A DNA stretch of 64,000 nucleotides from Allomyces macrogynus ATCC 38327 (Eukaryota; Blastocladiomycota; Blastocladiomycetes; Blastocladiales; Blastocladiaceae), in the NCBI GenBank assembly GCA_000151295.1, contig GG745343.1, positions 151,710 through 215,709 of the forward strand, given 5' to 3'. The notes under the pieces are model-generated. The model was not told the origin of the DNA, did not search any database, and was given only the letters and a program-made list of their open reading frames with translations. The position numbers and the translations under genes are program-made. Below, one piece after another: positions 55,982 through 64,000 of the stretch. The stretch's first letter is position 1, and the number at the start of each line of letters is the position of its first letter.

Positions 55982-58249
55982 ATGACCATGACCGACGCTT
56001 TGGCCGCCGACGTACCAAACCATGAACCCGAGGCGCTCGACGATATTGAAGAGTTGACCGTGGCCGTCAACGACGCTACCGCAAGCCGAGCGCGCTCTTC
56101 GTACCGCCACGTTGCCGTCAAGCGATTCGGCCGACGCAATCGCAACGCTGCCACCGAAAATGACGGCGCCAAGAACGACCAAGACGACGACGAGGACGAT
56201 GAGGGAAGCGATCTCGAATCTGGCCCGCTCCCCGAATCCTCCGACTTTTACGCTCCCGGAAAGGCCAAGGTCTATGTGCGAACGTGGGGGTGCAGCCACA
56301 ACAATTCGGATTCGGGTATGGGTGCCCGTGCCATGGTTGTGCCGCGCGATCTGCTCGACGCTGATACCATTTCGCGCTCCTGGTAGAGTACATGGCCGGC
56401 ATTCTCGCGTCGCACGGGTACACGATCGTGGCGACAGGCGACGACGCCGACCTGTGGGTGTTGAACGGGTGCACGGTCAAGAACCCGTCCGAGCAGACGT
56501 TTGTCAATGCGATTCGGCAGGCGCAGGATAAGGGTAAGAAGGTGGTCCTGGCCGGGTGCGTGACGCAGGCGGCGCCGCGCAACAAGATGTGGGACGGGTT
56601 GAGTATCATTGGCGTACGGTTGCTTTGGTGGGTGGCAGCAAGGGTCATTTTTCCTCACGCATCATGCCGCCTCCAGGTCCAGCAAATCGACGAGGTCGTC
56701 TACGTCGTCGAGGAAACGCTGCTCGGGCACTCGGTCCGGCTCATGGACCCGAAGAAGGAGCCCGGAACCAAAGTGCGCGCGGGCGGCGCCAAGCTCGCGC
56801 TGCCCAAGATTCGCAAGAACCCATTGATTGAAATCATTGCCATCAACACGGGGTCCGTCCTCCTTGCGCATCTTCCCACACCCATCGCCGTTCCATGACC
56901 ACTCACCGCGACCTCCTCCCTGTAGCTGCCTCAACCAGTGCACCTACTGCAAGACCAAGCACGCGCGCGGCGAGCTGGCGAGCTACCCGGTCGCCGAAAT
57001 CGTGGCGCGCGTCCGACAAGTCCTGGCCGAGGGCATCGTCGAGATTTGGCTCACGAGCGAGGACACGGGCACCTACGGGCGCGACATTGGCACCGATCTC
57101 CCCACCCTGCTCTGGGCGATTCTCGCCGAATTACCGACCGAGGGGTCGGTGATGCTGCGCGTTGGCATGACCAACCCGCCATATATTCTCGAGCACTTGC
57201 CCGCCATGGCCGAGATCTTGCGCGACGCGCGCGTATATGCGTTCTTGCACGTGCCCGTCCAGGCCGCGGCGGATCGCGTGCTGTTGGATATGCGGCGGCA
57301 GTACTCGCAGGCCGAGTTTCGCCAGGTCGTCGATTATTTGCGCGAGCATGTGCCCGGGATGACGATCGCGACGGATATCATTTGCGGGTTCCCGACGGAG
57401 AGCGACGCGGATTTTGACGAGACGCTCGACCTCGTCCGGGAGTACCAGTTCCCGGTGCTGCATATCTCGCAGGTGCAACATTCATTGCTCCTATTGTTGC
57501 TTCAATTTCCCGTTCAGAACCGCGCGTCTCATCTTTTTTCCACTGACCCGCTCTAGTTTTACCCGCGCCCCGGTACCCCCGCCGCGCGCATGCCGCGCCT
57601 GCCCACGCAAGTCGTCAAGCAGCGGTCGCGTGCGATCACGGCCCTCTTCGAGAGCTACCATCCTTACGACCACTTGCGTGGCGAAACGATGCGTGTGCTC
57701 GTGACAGATACAGCGAGCGACGGGAAACACTATGTCGCGCACAACAAGGCCTACCAGCAAGTGCTCGTGCCGATGCGCGACGGGTATCTCGGCAAATTGC
57801 TCGACGTCGAGATTGTAGATACGGCCAAGCACTGTCTGTTTGGACGGCCGGTCGGCGCGCCGAGCGGTGGGCCCAAGCGGGACGAGTCGGCGCGCATCGA
57901 GGAGCCAGTGGGCGACGAGAGGAAGGTGACAGCGCGCAAGGTGAACAGCGGCGCACGATTGCCGGCGTCCGCAGCATCGCCACCGGCAGCCGAGGAAAAG
58001 AAGGTCACGGTCGTGACGGCAACGCAGCGGCGCTTGGCGCAGCTGGCGCTGCTCGTGGCGATTCTCTGCTTTGCGGCCGTGTGGCAGTACGAGGCCTCGC
58101 TGTTCGTGCAAGTGCCCGCGTACGTGGTCGGGCTCGTGGCGCTGTTTTTCAGTGTGCGGACGACGGGCGTGCCGGTGGCCGAGTTTCGCGCCGGGTTGAA
58201 CGAGGGCGGGAGGCGGCCGAGGGCCGTGGGGAAGATGAAGCGGTCGTAG
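55982..58249 (+). CDS. CDKAL1: CDKAL1-type tRNA(ms2t6A37) methylthiotransferase
   Basis: Exons are 55982-56315, 56387-56613, 56677-56852, 56926-57472 and 57557-58249 (658 aa). It adds a methylthio group to t6A37 of tRNA(Lys) by radical-SAM chemistry and needs two Fe-S clusters. The N-terminal MTTase domain has the cluster cysteines in [21 protein letters not shown] and [10 protein letters not shown]. The radical-SAM triad is CLNQCTYCK, spliced across an intron (near residue 246). A TRAM domain follows (about 485-545). Two hydrophobic helices end the protein ([14 protein letters not shown] ...), matching the ER tail anchor of animal CDKAL1. An acidic N-terminal extension of about 95 residues is extra. 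A second possible start is at 55988. Confidence 0.93.
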
Positions 58250-58592
58250 ATCGTCGTGCAGTGTGTAACTATGTGATAGGCATTTAAATTGATCGATATT
58301 CTTTGGGTGCTCGTCTTGCTCGTCCGCGGATTATGGTTTTCGTCATCCCTCGTGTCGCGCTTTGAACTGCTCAATCAACCAAAGCTGGTCTTGTAGAATA
58401 AATTACACGATTTGACACGCCCCCCAACAAAGCCCGCTTCCATTCCAAACGATCCACGAACCAACGCCAGTCCAAAACCCGTGCTGAACACGGCCTCGCG
58501 CGCATCAGTGCCGCACAAACGCCCATGACGCGCCGAACGCCGAGACGTCGTCCAGCCCTTCCCCATCCCAACCGGCCGTGGCCACGACCCAA
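58250..58592. other. Convergent spacer (CDKAL1 / PP2C-like)
   Basis: This 343-bp spacer includes an ATTTAAATTGATCGATATTC stretch near 58283 that suits 3'-end formation. No gene is seen. Confidence 0.4.
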
Positions 58593-60161
58593 CTAGTCAA
58601 TGACGAGCCGCGACCGTTTCGGCTGTTGATCCACGGCCACGACGCCATACACGCGCATTACGAGCGCGCCCGGCAAATTACACTTGACGCAGACGTCGCG
58701 CGCGATATCCACCATCGTATTGCGCTTCAACTTTGCCAGTGTCACTGCGCTCACATCGCGGTCCGTCGGCAACCCCCTTGGAATCGGCGTGATCCGGTCC
58801 TCGGCGCGCCGGCGGGCTCTCGGCATCCCGTCTTCCTGCACCGACAGGACGTCGTCGTGCGGTAAGAACAGCCCACGAATGGCGCCGGGCGACGGGTACA
58901 TGGTGATCCCCCAGTCGAGCTTCAAATCGAGCGGCACAATCTCGATTTTCGGTGCGAGTGGGAACAAGTTGGGCGAGATCTTGTAAAAGAACCCGCCCAT
59001 GAGCCCGCCCGGGTGCGTGACGGGCCGCGCGGCCAGAATTTGCCGCAGCGGCGCGGGAATCGCGCCGAGCGACGGCAGGCCCGTGAGCATGTCCGGATCG
59101 TGCACGAACCGGTCGTGCCGGTTGACTGCGGCCTCGGTGCCAATCGCGCCCGTCTCGGCGAGCGCGGACCGCGGATTCGATTCGAGGGCAGCGAGCGCAT
59201 AGGATGCGCGGCGCACTTGGAGTGGTGCGGAGCCGTCGGCCGCGGGCGGGATGACGAGCGACGCCGTGGATGACGCGGCGGACGCGCCGTTGCCGCTGTC
59301 GCCGCTGCGGCGTAATGCGCCACCGGTTGAGGTGGACGGTTTGGTCGCGGCGGACCCAGAGACCAGGTGCTTTTTGGCCACGGCTTCCTTGATTTTCGCA
59401 CCGGTCGCAATGTCGGCATCGAGCGCGCGCACGTGCGGCGTCTTGACGACGCGCTGGTTCACGGCGGCGACAGCCTCGGTACCGAGCGCAACTTCGCCAC
59501 CGCCGCACTCGAGCCAGTCGAGGTCGAGCGGGGTCGGGTGAATGCGCGTCGGGTGCAGGTACCGTTTGCCATGCGCGTCGAGGTACCCTATTGTGACGTG
59601 AATGTCGCCAACGACGCCGACGACGAGGTACCGGTCGAGGACCGTGACAAATGCAAACGAGGCGCCGCCGTCGAGCGGAGCAATTGCATTAGCGAGTTCG
59701 TCCTGCGAGGACCCTTGGTCAATGTGCTCCCAGTAAGTCTCGAGCACCGACTTGCACTGGTCGAGGCAGAGTCGCTGGTCGTACTTGCGCAACCAGTCGT
59801 GCAGCATGGACCGAAGCCGGCGCGAGTCGCTTCGGTCCGACAAGTCCCAGTCGAAATCGTGGAAGACGGCAGCGAGGTCGGTCAGGACGTGCTCGTCGAT
59901 CAAGTCGTGCCGAATGGCCGAGGTGCCCGTGGCCATGCCATAGACGCCGTGCATCGTCCGGTCCTGGAAGACGACATCGTCGCGGAACGCGGCCCAGGAC
60001 CTGTCTGCTTCCGGGACCAGCCGGTTCACGGCCGCTTTAGGTGGCGGGCTCGGTGTCTTGCGCTTGGTCGCGGGCCGCGGCGGCGCAACGTCTCGGGCAC
60101 TCGGTTGCCGCGACGGTGCGGCGTGTCGGCCATTGGACCTGGCCGTGTGCGACGAGGCCAT
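58593..60161 (-). CDS. PP2C-like protein, probably catalytically degenerate
   Basis: A single exon of 522 aa from the ATG at 60161. Segments such as DGGASFAFVTVLDRYLVVGVVGDIHVTIG resemble the GSTA ... VGDSR core of PPM/PP2C phosphatases. The region MHGVYGMATGTS sits where the metal-binding DGHGG motif is expected and lacks its Asp and Gly-His pattern. A pseudophosphatase is inferred. The last 170 residues (PVTHPGGLMGGFFYKISPNL ... TPIPRGLPTDRDVSAVTLAK) are not recognised. The frame stays open upstream to 60446, with an Arg/Ser-rich stretch that could be a mitochondrial presequence, so the true start is uncertain. Confidence 0.5.
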   Translation of the reverse strand: MASSHTARSNGRHAAPSRQPSARDVAPPRPATKRKTPSPPPKAAVNRLVPEADRSWAAFRDDVVFQDRTMHGVYGMATGTSAIRHDLIDEHVLTDLAAVFHDFDWDLSDRSDSRRLRSMLHDWLRKYDQRLCLDQCKSVLETYWEHIDQGSSQDELANAIAPLDGGASFAFVTVLDRYLVVGVVGDIHVTIGYLDAHGKRYLHPTRIHPTPLDLDWLECGGGEVALGTEAVAAVNQRVVKTPHVRALDADIATGAKIKEAVAKKHLVSGSAATKPSTSTGGALRRSGDSGNGASAASSTASLVIPPAADGSAPLQVRRASYALAALESNPRSALAETGAIGTEAAVNRHDRFVHDPDMLTGLPSLGAIPAPLRQILAARPVTHPGGLMGGFFYKISPNLFPLAPKIEIVPLDLKLDWGITMYPSPGAIRGLFLPHDDVLSVQEDGMPRARRRAEDRITPIPRGLPTDRDVSAVTLAKLKRNTMVDIARDVCVKCNLPGALVMRVYGVVAVDQQPKRSRLVID

Positions 60162-60652
60162 GGAAGTGATGATCGGCTTGCGGGTGCAGCTGGTGTCGAA
60201 CTTGGGACTGGCAGGAACTCGGGCCGTGTTGTCGTGCAGTGTTGCGGGGGTGGCCCGCAGTTGTCGCCGACTAGACGAGAAAAGAGACTGCTGAGGAGCC
60301 AATCGGAAGAGCCGGGACGCCACTCGCAAGGCGGCACACGTGCAGACCACGCTGCAATGACGCACGTCTCGCACCCGCCCAAACCGCGCTTGCCCTGCCC
60401 ACGACGCCGTGCTCGCGAACTCGCGCCCCTCCCGTCCATGTCTCACTCAAATCTTCCACGCGCGCGACTCGGTGCCGGCGCCGCCCACTCCGCGCCCAGA
60501 CCCGCACGTTCTCAAAAGAACCACCACTTCCGCACCGCGCACTCTCTCCTGCGCCGACCACCAACCTCCAACCGCTGACCGCTGGCCGCTGGCCACAGTG
60601 CTCCCTGTCATCCGTACCAGCACCACTGACCCTCGTCCAACTGCTTCACACC
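60162..60652. promoter_or_regulatory. Divergent spacer (PP2C-like / two-repeat protein)
   Basis: A 491-bp spacer, part of which may be coding if the PP2C-like gene uses the upstream ATG at 60446. No TATA box is seen. Confidence 0.35.
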
Positions 60653-61272
60653 ATGACCACGGCCCCGGCCAAGATCCGCTTCCACGCGCTCGAGGCGCCC
60701 AACACGGTCCGCATCGCCAACCAGACAGGCACTGCTATCAGCGTGCTCGTCTCCGACATCACGACGCCCGCATCCGCGCCCGCATCGCAATGGACCACGG
60801 TTGACGCTGCCGCTGAGCGCGATATCCCAACCACGACGGAGAACGTCAACATCTACGCGCGCACATCCAACACTGGCCCAATCCTCGCGTGCCACGTGCC
60901 CACCATGACGCTGGTCAACATCTCGCGCATCACCAAGGACGACTGCCCGCTCCAGCTCGACATGTTTGACCTGTCCCGCTGGCCGACGCAGCAGCGAGCG
61001 CCGTCGCGGTCCGCGTGACCAATGCCGTCATGGACGCGTCGATCGACGGAAAGAACTGGACGGCCATCCCGCAGGGCGAGACGCGCCGGTTCGAGGGCGT
61101 CGTGACCGAGACCATGGTCACGGTGCGGTACTCCATGAACCAGGGCGAAGTACGCGGCGGAGTTCTGGCCGCGCCAGGCACACAAATCGACGTGACCAAG
61201 CCGCCCACCACCAAGACGCGGCTTGGCACGAACCCGGGTGCGATCATCAAGATTCGGCGCAGTAGTTACTGA
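60653..61272 (+). pseudogene. Two-repeat beta-type protein, copy 1, with a 1-nt frameshift
   Basis: The first frame (MTTAPAKIRFHALEAPNTVR) runs to QLDMFDL and then shifts. Copy 2 at 63651 has CTGGTCCCG where this copy has CTGTCCCG (near 60973). Adding that one base back in the count would give about 206 residues. The protein has two similar units of about 90 residues: NTVRIANQTGTAISVLV ... WTTVDAAAERDIP, and VAVRVTNAVMDASID ... WTAIPQGETRRF. Each looks like a beta sandwich. No family is recognised. The single-base difference may be real decay, a sequencing error or programmed shifting; the downstream frame is otherwise well kept. Confidence 0.6.
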
Positions 61273-61919
61273 TGTGGCCAAGGTCGTGCTGCAGTTGACG
61301 ATTTGTGAGCGCAACAACGTTGTGACCCCACGGTTGGTTGGTTTGATTGTACAGAGACAAAAGGAATCGTTTGGGTTTGTCTGGACCTCTGGAAGATCAA
61401 TTGCATAAAGTCCGACGATTTCTGGGTTCAACCGCTTCTACATAGTCGCTGTATGCCAGGAGCATCGCTCAGGTCTCACTCGGACAACAGCGGCCACCTC
61501 CCTTCGATTCAAGGAAAACTGAAGGCGGACCAAGAGCGCTCCCTTGAATTACCATCGCAAAATCTCAAAATCGCAGTGCGTGCAGCCGCACGGATTGGTT
61601 TGTGCACCACATTCTCCATTCTTCACCAATGTGTCCGTGGCCATTCGTCCAGCCGCTGTTGGCATGCCCGTTCGTGGCTTGAAACTATAGACGACGGCCA
61701 ATCACTAGATTGTGCTCAACCCATGAACATTGCGGTCACAGCCACAGGAAACGCGCCACGATTGCTCTCCACGCACTATCACGTTAGGTGCATAATGGCA
61801 TGGCGCACTGTGATTTAAGCGCACTTTGTGACTGGACGATACTGCTTGTGATGATCTCAGCGACCACTGAACCGATTTGAACAGTTTTCGCACCGAGCGT
61901 AAAGTGCATTACATCAAAC
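61273..61919. other. Intergenic, no recognised content
   Basis: This 650-bp stretch has lower GC than the genes. Short frames only; nothing recognised. Confidence 0.35.
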
Positions 61920-62714
61920 TCAATGCGGGGGTGGCAGGTATGGAAGTCGAGTGAGGAGCATGGGGTGAGTGGCCGAAAATTGGAAGCGTCTTCCTGTCAT
62001 CCACCATTTGGGGGTGGTGCCAGAGCCATGGTCAGTCACAAGCACGAGTCGCACGTAATCGCTGAAAGTTTCAACGGATGTTCTTTTCAAGCATATGAGC
62101 AGGCTGACACAAGAAAAGTTGACTTTTCGTACCATGTGCGACATGGCGATGTCCAAGGGCGGGAATGGCAGGGAATCGATCAGCAGCACGTCCGTGGTGA
62201 TGGCCTGGGCCAGCGTGTCGAGGAAGGCACGGTAGTGTGTCTCTGAGACGCACAGGTACGCGCTTCACAAGCAAAAACTGAGAGTGACAGCACGGCCGCT
62301 TGTCAGCAACGCTCTTTGTGCTTCGGGCACTTGCGTGGGGCAAGAAGCGGCTTGGGAGTAAGAAAATATATACAGATCCTTGGCCTTGTTGTCGCCATCA
62401 CGTAAGTTGTGGTGGAACGTGGCGAGAAGCAGCATGCGGGCGAGTAGCAAATCGCGCGACATGGTCTCAGCCATCTTCTTGCCAATCACATCAATGAGCT
62501 TATTGAGAGATTCCTTGTTGACGTCGTCGCCGTTATTTTTGGCCTTCGGAATGGCAGCGCGGGCAGCGATGGGGTGGTGACAGTGTTGCTCGACTACCCG
62601 AAACGTTAATACTCCAAGTCGCTTCATTTTTCTGCCTAATCCCGCAACACCCGCAACAATTTCAGTCGTGTCGAGTCTTTTTTTGAGAAGTGGGACTACT
62701 TCCGCTCGGGGCAA
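61920..62714 (-). pseudogene. Second GRDP-like fragment (truncated)
   Basis: Minus-strand frames match the damaged gene at 51.9-53.5 kb. MSRDLLLARMLLLATFHH and AKDLYIF pair with VSRDMIIAHTLLLTVFHH and IKDLYVL. LPFPPLDIAMSHM pairs with LLPLDVALVWLAHV. Each of these last two segments is followed directly by a GTACG donor at the same codon. After that donor the expected SPxxYxxD exon is not found, so the copy is truncated. It is in opposite orientation to the first copy. Confidence 0.5.
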
Positions 62715-63650
62715 ACGCTGCGCTTGATGCTGTTCTGGTTAATTGGACTGTGTGCATCTTGTTGGCGATCATTGGCGCCAGTGCCTCAGGTAAACTTGGC
62801 GCGAGTTTGGAGCCCGATCTGATCGAAACCAGAAAAGTGGTCCAAGCACACGTGGCTTTCGCTCCAGTATCAGCGCTGGCTGCATTGCTTTGGCTCCAAT
62901 TCGAATCAGTGCGATGACAAAGCTACGACACGTCCTTGTCCCATGCGCAAAAGATTATTTGATCCTGCATTTGTTGAAATTGATGACAGTCTTCTTCAGC
63001 ATCCGAATCGCAAGACGTCAAGCAAGAACCGCGAGAAAACAACACTGTCGGACCATGGAGGAGATTTGCTCTGGATTGGAGAGCGTATTACAACGAAGTG
63101 TTGGTGGTGCCGCTCGTGTGGCACTAGTTCGCGATCCACGATCTCAACTTCAATGTAGTCCCGTGTGATACCATGAGACCTGATGGCCTCACTGACGCAC
63201 CCGTCGCATGTGCAACGGACGGAGCAGTCGCGTCGGGCTTCAAATCGATAACCCAGATGCAGCCAAACTGGAGATCATTCAAGTTGCACAGATCCATCGA
63301 CCAGCGCTCCTGGTCACAATGCGTTGCGGTTTGCACCCCAATCGCGTGCCGCACATCTTCAGGCGTCATGCGCCAGGCATTGTTGGACATCCAACGTCGC
63401 AAAGTATTTGCGTGAAGGACTCTTCATAGAAATTCTACGTGCAATAACATTCCATTCCACCCGCACTGAAGGTTTGCGCCTGTGTTCGACTGGCAAGTTG
63501 GCATTGACGCCACCAAAGCTCCCAGGTGAAAGTGCCGAACAGTTTGAAGGTCGCGTCCATTCCCTTCTCACCCGCGCCCATTCTCTCCCCCGCGTCCATT
63601 CTCTCCCGCAAACCATCGAACTTGATCCAGCTGCATCAACCAACCCGACC
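62715..63650. other. Intergenic with a possible Cys-rich remnant
   Basis: A plus-strand frame at 62943-63158 contains LLWIGERITTKCWWCRSCGT, a Cys-x2-Cys-x2-Cys pattern that might come from a DNA-binding or transposase zinc finger. It has no context to support a call. The rest is unrecognised and includes the promoter of the next gene. Confidence 0.3.
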
Positions 63651-64000
63651 ATGACCACCGCCCCCGCCAAACTGCGCTTCTACAAGCTCGAGACGCCCAA
63701 TACGGTCCGCGTCTCCAACCTGACGGGCGCCAACATCGACGTGCTTGTCACCGACATCACGACCCCGACATCCGTGCCCGCAGCTCAATGGACCACGCTC
63801 GACGCCGCCGCTGAGCTCGACCTCCCGACCACGACCGAGTGGGTCAACATTTACGCGCGCACTGCCGACAACGGTCCGATCCTCGCGTGTTACGTGCCCG
63901 CCACGACGTTGGTCCACATTTTGCACATCACCAAGGACGACTGCCCGCTCCAGCTCGACATGTTTGACCTGGTCCCGCTGGCCGACGCGGCGGCGAGCGC
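63651..64000 (+). CDS. Two-repeat beta-type protein, copy 2 (cut by window end)
   Basis: The frame is open from the ATG at 63651 to the right edge (116 codons). It is closely similar to copy 1 at 60653 (MTTAPAKLRFYKLETPNTVR; QLDMFDLVPLADAAASA) and keeps the base that copy 1 lacks, so here the frame continues. The two genes form a direct tandem pair 3 kb apart. Function is unknown. Confidence 0.65.
   Translation, partial: MTTAPAKLRFYKLETPNTVRVSNLTGANIDVLVTDITTPTSVPAAQWTTLDAAAELDLPTTTEWVNIYARTADNGPILACYVPATTLVHILHITKDDCPLQLDMFDLVPLADAAAS

Noticed and set aside
60950..61020. An intron to explain the frame change in the two-repeat protein, copy 1
   Set aside because: The two copies align base for base across the site apart from one missing G, so there is no room for an intron.
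1..64000. CRISPR arrays, rRNA genes, bacterial operons or insertion sequences
   Set aside because: No regularly spaced repeats, rRNA motifs or transposase signatures were seen, and the genes are intron-bearing eukaryotic ones.

Overview
The window reads as nuclear DNA from a GC-rich, intron-bearing, early-diverging fungus. Genes are 0.3-4 kb long and carry mostly short introns (about 65-600 bp). They include Nrd1/Seb1, a fungal-type proB/PRO1 and secreted proteins with Ser/Thr-rich, CPGG-repeat tails. The set also holds genes that most Dikarya lack: Ro60, CDKAL1, a cyclic-nucleotide-gated channel, a GRDP-like gene and a PH-CLU fusion. That mix suggests a zoosporic lineage such as Blastocladiomycota (Allomyces/Blastocladiella relatives). 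This placement is inference; no marker gene proves it.

Layout. 0-10 kb is dense housekeeping: Ro60 (minus, cut by the left edge), V-ATPase subunit c, PLC-delta, RPB5 and eIF1 (all plus). 10-14.5 kb holds a PH-CLU-TPR protein (minus). 14.9-16.1 kb is a broken secreted GH26-like gene with six-cysteine modules. 16.1-19.1 kb has no recognised gene and contains a strikingly CpG-depleted block. 19.2-21.7 kb is Nrd1/Seb1. 21.9-35.6 kb is dominated by a near-identical inverted duplication (arms 21895-26220 and 31587-35594) of a secreted subtilase gene. The plus-strand copy is complete apart from a shortened tail. The minus-strand copy lacks its promoter and signal peptide. Between the arms lie a 3-hydroxyacyl-CoA dehydratase and cytochrome c1.

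37-43.5 kb carries a Gln/Ser/Tyr-rich low-complexity protein and a large secreted wall or adhesin-like protein that shares the subtilase's C-terminal tail. 44-51 kb holds glutamate 5-kinase and, divergently, a cyclic-nucleotide-gated channel with an unusual pore sequence and a 29-Asp tract. 51-54.5 kb is a damaged GRDP-like gene flanked by direct repeats. 54.6-60.2 kb carries an RbfA-like protein, a small mitochondrial-type protein, CDKAL1 and a PP2C-like protein of doubtful activity. 60.6-64 kb carries two copies of an unknown two-repeat protein (the first has a 1-nt frameshift) and a second GRDP fragment.

Genes are not in operons; many neighbours are divergent and share 0.3-1.7 kb spacers. 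Donor sites are mostly GTRCG rather than GTAAG. All exon limits were inferred by eye from frame, GT/AG sites and family conservation, not from transcripts.
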